Source: Agelaius tricolor (Eukaryota; Chordata; Aves; Passeriformes; Icteridae). Taken from it: a stretch of DNA of 64,000 bases. The position numbers were made by a program, and so were the translations under genes. Location: the NCBI GenBank assembly GCA_023055355.1, contig JALJCS010000039.1, positions 486,001-550,000 on the forward strand, in the 5' to 3' direction. Positions 1 through 11,145 of the stretch are shown here, piece by piece. A model generated the notes under the pieces. The model worked only from the letters and a program-made list of their open reading frames with translations, searched no databases and was not told the DNA's origin. Each line of letters starts with the position of its first letter. The stretch's first letter is position 1.

Positions 1-96
1 TATCATGCCTAAAGGGCTATCTGGAGGTATTGAGGGGAGCCCTATACGAGGTCCTTTCTTTATGGAATTAGGGGGCTTGCTCTTCCCCTGTCCCAT
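1..96 (-). pseudogene. gag: gag 5' end of a minus-strand class I ERV, cut by the window edge
   Basis: On the minus strand an ATG at 96-94 opens a frame beginning MGQGKSKP, which matches the MGQKKSKP start of gag in the provirus at 38917. Such a start is a typical N-myristoylation signal for retroviral matrix protein. The frame meets a TAA at 69-67, just after a run of C; the neighbouring frame stays similar to the relative, so a one-base insertion in the C run is the likely cause. The rest of gag lies outside the window. Lack of a continuous frame makes this a dead copy. Family assignment rests on the shared start, PBS and LTR. Confidence 0.6.
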
Positions 97-510
97 CTTC
101 CGGAGTGTCTTTAGAGGATTTACTCTCCCCTTATCCCCTCCTGGAGCGTCTTCTTCCACACACTCTCTCGCTTCCCCCCGTTCATGGCCCAGTCCCTTGC
201 GGGTACTTGGGAACTGCACTATAAGGGGTCCGCACCCGCACCGTCCAGAGGACGTCTCACACACCGCACTCCGGGAGTGCCACACTCCGGGATCCCAACC
301 CCAACCGGACGCTACCCAGGGCTTATACTCACGCTCCTCACCGCGTCTTGTCCGGGCTTCGTGCGCAAAGATTATGGGGTTGCCGGCCTTCAATTTGCCT
401 ATTATCGAATTTGGGTTCGTCGGTCAGGGGTCCTGGAGAATGGCAACCTTGGGGCCACCGTGAGGTGGGGCGCCTCCCCGACAGGTTCTCTTCTCCAAGA
501 ATTTTCCCAA
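97..510 (-). other. ERV 5' untranslated leader
   Basis: Sequence between the primer binding site and the gag ATG of the minus-strand ERV. It is comparable in position and length to the leader at 38564-38916 of the provirus further right and should hold the packaging signal and splice donor. I cannot point to a specific motif. The 152- and 128-codon plus-strand frames here look like chance frames. Confidence 0.55.
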
Positions 511-527
511 TCCAAGTCACGGCACCA
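511..527 (-). promoter_or_regulatory. primer binding site, tRNA-His type
   Basis: Minus strand reads TGGTGCCGTGACTTGGA, the complement of the 3' end of vertebrate tRNA-His with one mismatch. It lies three bases from the LTR end, as expected for the site where reverse transcription starts. Confidence 0.8.
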
Positions 528-530
528 ATT

Positions 531-1112
531 TGTTATAAGTTGCGGTGAGGAACCAATCACTGACAAGTGAGTCCAAATGAAATGTAATTTATTAATTGAT
601 AAAGCAAGCGATAATAGGGAAATTACAGTGCTGGGTGCAGCCAACAAAAGGCTTGCAACCACCCGGGAGCGCTGGGTGTAGCCGGGGAGTCACCGCTCCG
701 CTTTCGGCCCACACCACTCCGCAGTTCAGTCCTCCTTTTTATCTGTTGTTGTTGGGTGTCCTTCCGGTGTTCTCTGCGTCTGCACCGATAGTTGCTAGGG
801 GGTCTTATTCTGCCTTCTGGTGGTCATCTGGACGAAGGCTCCCATCCTCTTCCTCGAGGTCTTACAATAGCCTTTACCATATATAGGCACATAGCTACAT
901 ATAGTTACACATTTGCTTAGTTAGCCTTTCAACATATTAGCTTCTGACAGTTTGCGGTTTAAGCCTTATGACAGATATTTTGCAATATATTAGCCTGTTA
1001 TATTCATCTTGCAACATATTAGCTGGTCACATCTATTCTTGCGGTTTTTCTATTATTGGCTTTTCCCCCTTCTATAGTTTTGATGAACAAACTAAGACAT
1101 TATATCATTACA
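531..1112 (-). mobile_element. 5' LTR of the minus-strand histidine-primed ERV (582 bp)
   Basis: The element reads TGTAATGATATAATG at its start (from 1112 downwards) and ends CTTATAACA at 531, next to the PBS, so it is a 5' LTR. It is a same-length inverted copy of the LTR at 11146-11727, with visible but modest divergence. It also shares a block of U3/R sequence (around AGAAGGCAGA and GACCCCCTAGCAACT) with the LTRs of the provirus at 37918-47708, placing all three in one superfamily. Its outer end abuts the left arm of the large inverted repeat exactly at 1113. Confidence 0.85.
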
Positions 1113-3282
1113 CCCAGTAGTGAAAGATTTTGGTGAGATTTGAGTCAGGAGATGGAAGCAGCAGCAGAAGGTGCTGTAATCTTCATTCTTGTGCTCCTCT
1201 GCATGCTGATGCAGTGTGAAGGAGGCAGGGATTCCATACAGCACCTTCTGTAGCTCCTGAGGGAAAAAAACAAGTGGCAAGTTCTTTATTTGGTTAGAGT
1301 TTCAGGCTGTGCTGCACCTCAGGGCCAGGCTCTGCCTCTCTCTGCTCCAGCTGCTGCTTCCAAGCTGTCCTCTGTGGTTTTGATTTGCAAACCACCTCTC
1401 TGACCAGCTTCCACTTTGCTTTAAAAAATTCAGCACCATGTTTGTGGCTGAATGGGTCCCAGAGCTGGGGAGAAGGATTTGAGATGCAATTTGCATCACA
1501 GAGTTGTTACAGCGGGGAAAATGTCGCATGCCTCCTGTGCCTGGAGCTGCTAATCTTGTTCTGAACATTGAAAACCTCTTCAGCTTCTCTCATTATACCT
1601 AAATTTGATTACTGCTTTGATTTCACACCTCTTCCATGCGGGCTTTTCCACTCTCCTTGGCTGGAATTGTCAGGCCTGAAAAGAGAAATTTTGTCAAGCC
1701 TTGGGACAGTTCCCATTTCCTATCCCTGCTCCTAATGCTGCTTTTAATGATCTTGGGAACCTGAGCAAGAGGGGAAAATGGGAGAAGTTTAGTGAGAGGA
1801 AAAGTAAGGCCCAGAGACCAAAGTGTAAATGCAGATTCTGGGTTACCAGAGTCTGCAGTGTTGTGGGGATCTGGGCCGTGCAAACTGATGGTTTTCTCTG
1901 TGAATGGCTGATTCCTTCTGTATCTTCTGAAATTCCTGTGCATTAGGGCTGGTGCTGGAACTGCAGCCACACAAACTCCCCATGGAGCTGTGTGGGACAC
2001 AGTGGGAATCATTGATTTGCTGCTTTGGATGAAAAGTTGTGACATGAACCTCAGTGTCAGGGAGGTGGCGCATTAATGCTGCTGCTGTCAGACAGCGCCC
2101 ACACACCGTGTCTGGAGACAGCTCAGGAGAAGATGAAGAAAAACCAGGATTAAATCCCATGTGCCACTGAACTCTCTCAGAGATAAACTGCTTGGAGTGA
2201 AGTCTGTGGAGTGACTGGGGAGAGCTGGATGAAAGGGACAGCTCTGAGAAGTGTGTGGTATGTCAGTGATGTCCTAATGCTGATCTTTGCACAGAGATGA
2301 AAAAGTATCAGTTTGCATGGCCTGAATGTCTGGGTCTGGAAATTGTGTGTTGCAGAAGCTGTGCTGAGCTCCTCTGGCTCTGAAATATCATCTCTACACC
2401 TTAGCCAGGAACAGCATCAGAGTTCTGAGCAGATTAATAAAAATCAATCATAACCCAGAAGCAAACCTTGGCAATGCACATCTGTGGCTAGTGAGGACAC
2501 CAAAAGCTTTCATTCCTGTTCTTGGAGAATGAATTCAGCAATAAAAATCCTCTCTCTTGGCATTAGAATGCTTTAGTTTCAGCTCTTGCCCCAGACTATC
2601 AATGTCAAGTGTTTCTCTGGGTGCTTGGGGGTAGGTTCTCCCCCATAGCTCTCTGCAGGTTGGTGCTAATTCAAGATGTTCTGTCAGGTTCAGATGTTTT
2701 GGTGCCTGACCAGGGAGTGCAGAACAGGGATTCCAAGTGCTGACATTTGCTGTACGAGAAAGTGCCAGGGACAAATTGTTGCCAATTAACACCTTTAACT
2801 GGGAGGATCAATTCCTGTTGTCCTTGTACCAGAGTCTGGGGACAGAGGGGGTTTCCAAGGGCAGTCTTGGTTCATGAAGGGCTGAGGCTCTGCAGGCTGC
2901 TCCAGCCCCTCTGGGTGCTCAGGAACAGGGGCTGCAGTGCACCCTCATTAGCCCTGGGGCTGCCCAGGGAAGAGCCATGGCTGAGGCTCTGCAGGAGCAG
3001 GCAGGCTCAGCCCTGCTCCAACATGGGATCCCATGGCACAGGACACGCTGGGATTTGCCCCTGCAGCTACCAAGTGTGTCCAGAGAAACTGCAGGCAGAG
3101 GGTGACCTCAGTCAGTGGGACCCCTCTGTGCACAGGGACCCTCACTCCTGGGGGGGCTGTGCCAGCTCCTCCAGGGACCTCCAGCCCTGGAAACCTGGAG
3201 CAAGTGGAAACCACAACTTTGCAAATGCTGCCTGTGCCCAAAGTAAATGCAAAGAGAACTGGGATGTGAAAAAGAAAATTTG

Positions 3283-3288
3283 TTTATT
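3283..3288 (-). terminator. poly(A) signal of the left-arm terminal exon
   Basis: Minus strand AATAAA about 520 bases after the stop codon of the exon at 3809-4081, followed by a T-rich stretch. It mirrors the signal at 21065 in the right arm. Confidence 0.45.
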
Positions 3289-3808
3289 TCTGGAAGAACA
3301 GCAACAATACCGAACACTTTTACAACGTAAGAATATTTCTAACAACAGCAATCCATGGAACGTATATACATAAGAACCTATCTAGTAAAAATATATGAAA
3401 CATATTTACAAAAGACAAAAAAAAAGTCCTAAATCCTATTCCTGAAGAGAACAAACTGTAAACCATATGTACAAAAGGCTGGCATTCCTGTCTGGAATGT
3501 CCATCAGTCCTGGACGAAAAGCAAGTGTGCCGTGGTCACTCCAGTCAGGCACAGAGGGCTCTTCCATGTGCCCCCAGGCTGGCACATGCTGGCACAGCAG
3601 GACTTTGCTGCCAGAGCTGAGCCTGGCTGGGTCTGGGATGGAGCTCGTGTGGCCCAGAGCGAGCGCAGGACAGGCTGCGGATGGCACCAGACTCCAGCGC
3701 ACGGGGTGCCACGTCCCTGAGCAGGGACCAGCCCAGCTCCAGCCTGGCAGCAGGGGACCCACTCCGCCTGTGGGGACCACATGCCTGTCCTGCTGCTGGC
3801 ATTGGTCT

Positions 3809-4081
3809 TCATGCCAAGATCACAGCCTCTTCCTCATCTTTCTCATCAATGTCCATGTCTTCAATGTATTCTTCCATTTCCACTTCCATCTCCTCTTCCA
3901 CATCTATATCCACCTCCGTCTCTTCCTCTCCAGTCTCTTCCTCCATCTCCACATCCTCCTTTGTATAAGTCTGGATATGCACCTCCATCTTTTCCTCTCC
4001 AGTGTCTTCCTCCATCTCCACATCCTCCTTTATATAAGTCTGGATATCCAACTGCATCTCTTCCTCTCTGTCTGTGACAGC
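3809..4081 (-). CDS. probable terminal coding exon with acidic tail, left-arm copy
   Basis: Mirror copy of the exon at 20272-20544. A good acceptor (pyrimidine stretch then CTCTGCAG) precedes a phase-0 frame of 90 codons ending in a stop. The product is very rich in Glu and Asp and has two tandem copies of a 22-residue unit (core KEDVEMEEDTGEE), then an acidic stretch ending in EEAVILA. I do not recognise the protein; acidic tails of this sort occur in many nuclear proteins. Upstream exons were not found within the arm, so this may be a captured 3' end rather than a whole gene. See the right-arm entry. Confidence 0.4.
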   Translation of the reverse strand, partial: AVTDREEEMQLDIQTYIKEDVEMEEDTGEEKMEVHIQTYTKEDVEMEEETGEEETEVDIDVEEEMEVEMEEYIEDMDIDEKDEEEAVILA

Positions 4082-4440
4082 CTGCAGAGGTGGCAAAACC
4101 TCAGAGTGGGGTCCCTGTCCCACACCATCCCACAGAGCTGCACCCCACCTGGGCAGCTGGCGGTGTCCCCCTCCATGGAATGGCACCATACCTTCCTCAG
4201 GACAAACGTGAGCATCCTGCAGTGGTGGATGACAAAATCCAGGCACTGGGGAGCTCTCAGGACTGATGGAGGGAGCAGGTGACAAGAAGGGCGGCAGGGG
4301 TGGACAGGAGCAGAGTGCAGCATGGGCTGACACAAGGGCCAGTGGTTGAGTTGTGCTCTTTGCTGGGTGCTGGCAGTTCCACCTGGAATGGGGGATGTGA
4401 CATCACAGTTCCCAGGAGTCCAGGGCCAACTGAAGTGGGC

Positions 4441-4790
4441 AGCGGGGATCCCTGGATGGTTGGGCTTGGAAGGGACCCTGAAGATCATCTTGTTCCAAGC
4501 TGAGCAATCTTCCCCCAGGCCTTGGGGGAGCCCTGTTGCCAAGGATGGGGCACCCACAGCCTCTGTGCCCAGCCTGGGCCAGTGCCTCACCACCCTCAGT
4601 GTAAAACAGCAGCTCCCTTAGATCCAGCTTCAATCAGCCTCCTGCACTTGAAAGCCATCCCCCTTGTCCTGTCAGCAGAGGCCCTGTTGAACACTGTCCC
4701 CTTCTTTCCTGTGGGACCCTTCCAGTCCTGCACAGCCACAGTGAGGCCTCCCAGCGTCTCCTCTTTCCAGGCTGAGCATCCCCAGCCCCA
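4441..4790 (-). mobile_element. CR1 LINE 3' fragment, left arm
   Basis: Mirror image of 19565-19914. Minus strand carries the familiar CR1 3' region: CTCAGCCTGGAAAGAGGAG, then GAGGGTGGTGAGGCACTGG, then GGTCCCTTCCAAGCCCAACC near the tail. It is diverged from the consensus I know and so is old; it predates the arm duplication because both arms carry it. Confidence 0.8.
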
Positions 4791-6237
4791 GCTGGACAGC
4801 AGTCAGTCAGATCAGGGGATGTCAAGGCTGAAGGGTAGCAAATAGGAACTGAGAGATGGAAGCTTTAGACCCAGGTTTGCCTCTAAATTGTACAAAATTA
4901 ATAACAGTGGAGGGGGAAATGGTGGGACACTTGTCCTGTTCTAACTGGTGAATTTTATTTTATTTTTTTTCTTTTCTGTCATGCTGACCCAGGTTTTTCT
5001 GTTGGAATGGAAGCTTGGCACAATGTCCACTGTCTTCTCCATTTCTGAAACACCAAGCAGAGTCTGGACAGGCTGATGATGCAGAGTAAAACCTGCAAAT
5101 ATACTGGTGATCCTGAGCCTGGGGGTGCAGCTAAACCCAGGCAAAAGGAATTTCTGGAAAGTTGAACCTGGTTTCCATTTTCTTGAGTTTGGCTATGCCA
5201 ACTTAACCAGTCATTTATAAAAAAGCAAATAAAAAGCTCAAACCAAAAGAGACAAAAACCCAAAGAAACAAACCCACGCAAACCAATCCAACAGATAAAA
5301 AACCCCAAATAAAACCAAAGGCAATGAGGAGTTAGTATTAGTTGTGAGGATATCACAGCAGGCAAATGGCTGCTTCCCACAGGATCACCATAAAAAGCCA
5401 CATCTAACAGCTGCTCCAAAATAGACCCAAAGGGAGAAAAATAAAAAGTGATACAGGGCAACTTTGGGGGCAGCTCCACATGAAGGTGAAGGATGAGCCC
5501 TGCTACAGATCCAGCATTCCCCACCGTCCAGGCTGCTGTTTGCTCCTGATGAAAGACCCTTGCAGGACTGTGGCCCCTCTCAGTGCAGTGTAAATCATTG
5601 CCACAGCTCTCAGCTGAGCCACTGGCATTGCCAGAGCGAGATCCAGGCACCATCCTGAGCATCTGTGGAAGCTCCTGAGCATCTTCATGCCTGGAACAAC
5701 AAAACACCTCAGGCTCTCCCTGGACTGGCTTTTCAGGGGAGGTTTCCATATCCCTGGGAGATCTGTTCATCCCTCAACATGTCTGACTTTGTGTACAATG
5801 ATGCCTTTGGGTTCCTCCCTTGCTCCTGTGTGCCAGTGAGAAACCATCCATGTGAATGGAGGATGTTGTGAACAGGAACATTTATTCCTGGATTGCCATT
5901 TTGCTTCACTCTCACTCAGCTGAACATTGTCCTTATCTAAGAAGGCCTTACAAGAAATGTGTAGGAATTTTGGCTCTGAGAGGAGCAGAAAGCACATTTT
6001 CTACACCACATTCCCAGCAGATGCAATTTCCCTGGCAGAACAGTGATTGCCATTCATCTTCCTGGGAAGAATGTGGAGAGCCATTCAGAGATCCCAGGTT
6101 CAGCTGGCCTTTGGCTTTGTGTACCTCATTTCACATGGCCAGTTTCAAGGGCCATTAAAAGAGGCACATGTTTGCCTTGCTACCCAGAAGTGCTGTACTT
6201 ATTTCCAGGAGAAAACCAGAAATTGATTGTCCTGTGG

Positions 6238-6849
6238 TGTTAAAAATGCCGATCACTTGTTTCCAAAATTTTAAAAGTTTAATAGTAATAAAATGGTTAT
6301 AAACATATTAATACAATTAGAGTAATAATAATTTGGACTAACTGAATTAGGACAATATGAGACAATTAATACAAAGAGTTACAGACGTCTGGGTACCTTT
6401 TTCTTGGCAGCATGAGCCTGAAAAAGGACTCCCGTTAACAAAGGATTAACCCTTAAAAACAATAACCTGTTGCATATTCATACACTTCATAGATGATGCA
6501 TAAATTCCATTCAAATACAGGATTCTGTATGGTCATCGTCAACTTCTTCCTCTAAATCCTAACAGCGCCTTCGAGGCGGGAAGAAGTTGGTTTCTTCTGA
6601 TAAGAGGGCCATAAATTCTTCTCTGAAAGATTTAGGTGCCCTGTGGCTGCTATCTTGCTGCGAGTCCTTTCTTTTAAAAATGTATCCTACATAGCATCGT
6701 TTCTATTTTAACAATTTTTTTATAACTTAAAACTATATTTAATACAGTACTTAAGAAAACTAATACAGCATTACTTTCTAACACAACACATATAATATTC
6801 ATTTTAATATTTGCAAAAAGCCAATCATAAAATACATGCATTTTTCACA
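6238..6849 (-). mobile_element. 3' LTR of a decayed minus-strand provirus (612 bp)
   Basis: On the minus strand the element starts TGTGAAAAATGCATG at 6849, right after a purine-rich tract, and ends TTTTTAACA at 6238. An ATTAAA signal lies near the 3' end. It is AT-rich and belongs to a different LTR family from those at 531 and 11146. The 3' flank is the inner end of the palindrome's left arm. Confidence 0.75.
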
Positions 6850-6862
6850 ATCCCCACTCTTA
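6850..6862 (-). promoter_or_regulatory. polypurine tract
   Basis: Minus strand AAGAGTGGGGAT directly upstream of the 3' LTR, the priming site for plus-strand DNA synthesis. It resembles AAAATGGGGGAT at 47094 in the better-preserved provirus. Confidence 0.65.
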
Positions 6863-7150
6863 TTCTTTGTAAATCATTTGGCTTGAGCAATATTTCTTAT
6901 CTACTTGCATCTTCTGGACTATGCTGGCAAAATAAAACAGGGCATTACACAAGGAAGAGATACAAAAACAGTTGTAACACATAAAATGAAAGATCTTAAT
7001 TTCTTCTAATACATGACCCCACCAGCTAGGTTTTAATATTGTTTTCTAATTATTTTGGACCGGTACCTGGGTTATTATATGCATATATATTTTTTTCTTC
7101 TTTGATTTCTTTCGCTTTTGCTAGAATGGCTTTTCTGTGGTCATCAATTT

Positions 7151-7534
7151 TCAACAGTCTGATATATTAAACTTTCCACAAACACTCCCTTCTTTTACCA
7201 ATAAATAGTCTAAAGCCACCCTATTCTGATATACTACAGGTTTTGTTTGGCTTAGCTGACTTGATATTAACTCTAATGCCTGGGCGGCTTTATTTGCTAC
7301 CATTTCTATAACTGCCTGGAGTCTTGTAATATGACTCAATAGATAATTTGGGGTCAAGACAGAGTTAAATTGCTGTGCTGGTTTTACCTTTTTGTTTACT
7401 ATTTGTTTTTTTACCAAATCTTGAACTGTCTCTTCAAGATTAAATGTAAAACAAATCCATCTCTCTCCTTTTGGACATTCAATTCCAAATCTATTACCAC
7501 TTTTTCCTAAGTTTCTTGTAATCCAATAATTCAC
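7151..7534 (-). pseudogene. env: env transmembrane-subunit remnant
   Basis: A 127-codon minus-strand frame. It contains a heptad-like alpha-helical stretch (VIEMVANKAAQALELISSQ) followed by YQNRVALDYLLVKEGSVCG, which resembles the region after the heptad repeat of class I retroviral TM proteins, including the conserved QNR-ALD-LL pattern and a downstream Cys. Only part of the ectodomain is left; surface subunit, fusion peptide and membrane anchor are not recognisable in one frame. Order relative to the 3' LTR at 6238-6849 is correct for a minus-strand provirus. Confidence 0.65.
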
Positions 7535-10020
7535 TCCATTTTGCCTACAGGTTCTTAATTTGGATGGGTTATAACAGTGACTGTTGACCTAGGTGTGTGT
7601 AATAAAAGAGGAACTTTGGTTTCTTTCCATGAGATGCTTTCTGTAGCATTTGTGACACAATCTTGCTGGTATCCCGAAAGGGAAAAGACAACAAATGAGT
7701 GCCAGAAAGAGGAATAACAGAGGTCCAGTATGGCTCATACTCCCACCTCCCATGCCTGTGAGGTTGCAACCTACAGCAGGTATATTTGATCTTCTTGGTG
7801 GCGATATACAGAGGCCAATCTGGTCTTGCCCTCTATTTCCTTGTCACTTTCTCTTAATTAGTTTCCAGGCAAATTGTTTTTGACACCCTTTAACTGTGGT
7901 CTCCTACTGTTCTTCAGGTATCTCTCATTCAACAGGCACTAATAATTCCTATCCACAAAACAAAGTTATTACTTTAACACTTTTTGCAATAAGAGCATAA
8001 ATTTTGTGAACCACAATACTAATTATTCTCACAATTCAAGCATTTACTTATAACCCAGCTAGCATGTCCAGTATTGGAATGAATTAAATAAAGTTTACTA
8101 ATGGAAATTGTAATTCCCTTTCTCCCCTGTACAATTCACAGGCTAAGGTCAGAATACAAAAACAGTCTTGATCCTTCTCTCTAAAGTATTCCTCCCCAAA
8201 GGAGATGTTTTATTCAGGCAGTGCTTGAAACCAGTGATATAAGCATTGTCTTACTTCTTAATTCAGTGTTATTCTTTGTACATTTCTTGGATCATTTGGG
8301 TTTTTCTAAACTATTACCACTCAGTCCCCATTGGAAAGTCAGTTTGGTATCACCCGGTTTAAACGTGATAGTCCATTCTTCAGGTTTCTTCACAAGTCTT
8401 TTGATTCTGTTGACATTAATTCACCCTCTTTCCGTGATTCTGATTGTTGCTTCAGTAGTACCTGGAAAGGACTTCTTAATAGCATAGTAATAAAAGAAAG
8501 ACAATACTGCATTAACTTCTAGCATTTGCTTTTCTTCCAAACTTTCTGGGTTTAGCTAAAAGCTTTATCCAAGCAGCCTCTTCTTCTTCTATCCAGCTGT
8601 GCTAATAGCTGCAGAGGCAAATTCTTCTTTCTGTGAGTTACAGTTAGTTAAATAAGAAAAGCTAGACCAATTTCAACACGAGATGTATCACATCTATTGC
8701 TTTTTACTTTTTGGGCAGCATTTAATTGTTTTAGCCTTACAAACCCATTCTTCAGGAAAAAAGAAAACTTCTTTTTAACAGCAAACAAAACACACAAAAC
8801 TAAAAAAACTTCTTACTTAAGAAAAACAAACCACTTTGTGAGGTTTGGAGAGCCATCAATCTCTGCTTTGATTTTATCTTTTAATGCTAGCCCCCTCCCC
8901 GTCTCTTCACGGCCTTGCTGTCAATGCTGTTCTTCGCCCTTCCCCGGTGCTGCCACTTCGCTGCAGGGCCGGAGCAGGGGAGAGCAGCCACGGGCACGGG
9001 GACCCTGGGGCAGCCTTGGGTCTCTTTTTCCCCCTCTCTCTCCTCTTCTCTCTCTTTCCCTTTCCTTCTCTCTCTAGTCCCACAAACCGGGGCCGACGCT
9101 GCCATCCTGGGCTCGGGACCCCGGCAGTCTGGGAGCCCCCCGGCAGTTCCGCCACGGAGCCAGCCCGCTCCTGGCCGGCAAACCTGTGTCCCCTGCTGCC
9201 AGCCCCGCCGCCGGGCCACCTCCATGGATCGGTGCCTGCCGCAGCCCCCGAGACCCCGCCGCTCGTAGGGAGCGGGCAGACACCTCCCAGCCCTGACAAC
9301 CCCAAACTTGGCGTCCCCAGATGCTCCTGACATTCTTTTTCTTTCTCTAGTCAACTTATCCTCTTTTCTCTTCAAGGAGGGTCCATCCTGCTAAACCCTT
9401 TCTGAACCCCAGTTCGGCATTGAATAACCTCCTATCAACCATGTGTTAAGACACTTCCTGCCTTTCATGCAAAAAACCCGCATTCACACTCCTGCTCTCT
9501 CCAGCACCAAGATGTCACCACTCTACACTCTAACATCTCAGAGTTTGCTAACCACCCCGCTACTTCAACTTCTCTCTTTCTTTTCTTCTTACCTGTTTTT
9601 TTTTTGTTTTTTTTTTTTTGATTCAACACACCTCAGACAGTGCAAGGTGAACCTAAATAATTTACTTCCAAAAGTAAGCTTAGAACTTTCTTTTACTAGG
9701 ATTGCAGTAGCTGTTATAACTTAAATACATACTGGCTAGCTGTGCCTTACCGGGTCTAACATCTTTGATATATAAGCTACTAGATATTTTTTACTCTTCT
9801 TCACTCCTGAATTAAAATTTTATGAGCTACTCAATTTTCTGTATTTATGTATAAATGATAAAGGATTTTTCAAACAAGGGTAAGCTTAAAGCTGGTACTT
9901 AGGCTAGTTTTTACTTAACTCTTTTAATTTAACAATATCTTCCTTGGTCTGTTTTATATCATCTCCTTCTGTCAATTATTTTTCATACACAAATTTTGCT
10001 ACCTGTGTGTACCCCTCAAT
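7535..10020 (-). other. decayed proviral interior, no intact gene
   Basis: Lies between the env remnant and the pol remnant of the minus-strand provirus and should correspond to SU env, integrase and much of RT. I see no integrase or RNase H motif in any frame. About 8880-9300 is a GC-rich block with polypyrimidine runs that looks foreign to the AT-rich surroundings. A T-rich stretch sits at 9597-9620. Confidence 0.45.
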
Positions 10021-10368
10021 CTATAATCTATAATATTTCAATAATCTAGGTAATTTTCTGATCTCCCTCTTTGAAGAGGGAGGGAGAAGGAATAAAATTC
10101 TTGCAATTTTCTCATGGTTGGGATTCCAGCTACTTTTATTTATTAAGTGTCTAAGATATTTTACCACTTGGTAGTGAGTCTGAGTTCTTTTATTAACCTC
10201 CCTTAAATCTTGTACTAGTCTATAACTCCCATCAGACTTTACTGGGGGAATAGGGATATTATGAGGAGACATACAAGGTTCTAATGCCCCATCCTTTATT
10301 AGTCCTTCTATTACTGGCTTCAAACCTTCCTGTCCTTCTAAAGATACAGGATACTGACGTACACGCAT
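10021..10368 (-). pseudogene. pol: pol (reverse transcriptase) remnant with internal deletion
   Basis: Minus-strand frame of 115 codons. Its first half holds the RT fingers signature (GLKPVIEGLIKDGALEPC, then YRLVQDLREVNKRT). The second half jumps straight to the sequence that follows the RT palm (ILFLLPPSSKREIRKLPRLL). The palm with its catalytic YxDD motif is missing, so roughly 150 codons were deleted. It matches the RT at 40895-41640 of the plus-strand provirus. Confidence 0.8.
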
Positions 10369-10412
10369 GGGACAATCTTCTCCCTCAATTGTAACCCTTA
10401 TGGGGTTGATAT

Positions 10413-10836
10413 TTAATCCTCCCCTATTTCCTTCTCCAGCCCAAACTTCTTTGTTGATTTTTTTTTTTCTTCATCCTCTTGGCCTAATTTTAAAACTCTA
10501 GCTGTCATTTTTCCATTTTCTGATATAACTCCTATTCTTAATTGCACTTGTAAGACTCTTCCTAATAAGTTGCTACCTGCCCCTGGGACCAATAAAACAT
10601 CTCCCATCTAAATTCTAGTTTCTTCTCTCAATTACCACATCTTTAATGACCAGAAATGTAAAACTTTCTCTTTTTGCCTCTGTTACTTTCACTATATGTT
10701 TGCTCACACTATAACCTTTTGGAATATTTAACAGGCAGGTTCTCTCTGCCCCTGTGTCTACTACAAATTCTAATTCTTCTTCTTGGGGACCCACTTTTAA
10801 AGTTATCACAGGCTCCAGATGGTATTTGTCCCCCAA
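10413..10836 (-). pseudogene. pro: retroviral aspartic protease remnant
   Basis: Two minus-strand frames. The frame at 10836-10615 has the active-site triad context VVDTGAERT and a later LVIKDVVIE stretch; the frame at 10607-10413 continues with LLVPGAGSNLLGR, the C-terminal GRD/GRV region of gamma-type proteases. A stop separates them. Protease and RT remnants are adjacent and in the right order, and share sequence with the provirus at 40393-40890. Confidence 0.8.
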
Positions 10837-11145
10837 AAAAATTAGAGCTTATGACCTCCCTATTCCTCCTCTGTGCCCATCTCTTTAAAGATTTTCAGAC
10901 CTTCCGCTTACTTAGGAGCATTTTCCTATTTCTCTTAAGTTTGTTTATCTATTTAGTTGGAGTTTCTTCTTTCTCCTTTAAAAGCTGTCCCTCAAAAACC
11001 TTTTGTTTTTGCATTTTGCCTTTGATATGCTGTCTCATTTATTCCCTTGGTTATGTAATTACGATAATTATTCATGTGTTTACTCCCCTCCTCATTATTT
11101 TTTCCTCATTCAGGAGGTACAGTTGGCATTTTGTCTTCTCTGGGG
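10837..11145 (-). other. degenerate gag/protease junction, truncated
   Basis: Minus-strand sequence upstream of the protease, purine-rich and full of stops. By position it corresponds to the end of nucleocapsid, but no CCHC knuckle is left. It ends abruptly at the start of an LTR in the opposite orientation, so the 5' half of this provirus is gone. Confidence 0.4.

Larger units (their letters stand above)
1113..6237. repeat. left arm of a giant near-identical inverted repeat
   Basis: This 5.1-kb stretch is the reverse complement of 18116-23243. Position x here pairs with about 24354 minus x on the right. The open frames of both arms are the same almost residue for residue; I found only a few single-base differences (for example a Cys/Arg change in the 263-codon frame and an extra three bases near 1165), so identity is clearly above 99 percent. 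Both ends of this arm coincide with LTR termini (1112/1113 and 6237/6238), whereas the right arm continues into ordinary sequence on both sides. The 11.9-kb spacer is unrelated between arms. Confidence 0.95.

Noticed and set aside
3467..4282. 271-codon plus-strand frame in the left arm (and 20071-20886 minus in the right)
   Set aside because: It is the antisense of the acidic-tail exon and its 3' UTR; the Phe/His/Leu-rich stretch is just the complement of Glu/Asp codons.
4979..5770. 263-codon frame in the arms (18583-19374 on the right)
   Set aside because: No domain, crosses a poly-T stretch and low-complexity hydrophobic sequence; arms being identical adds no evidence of coding.
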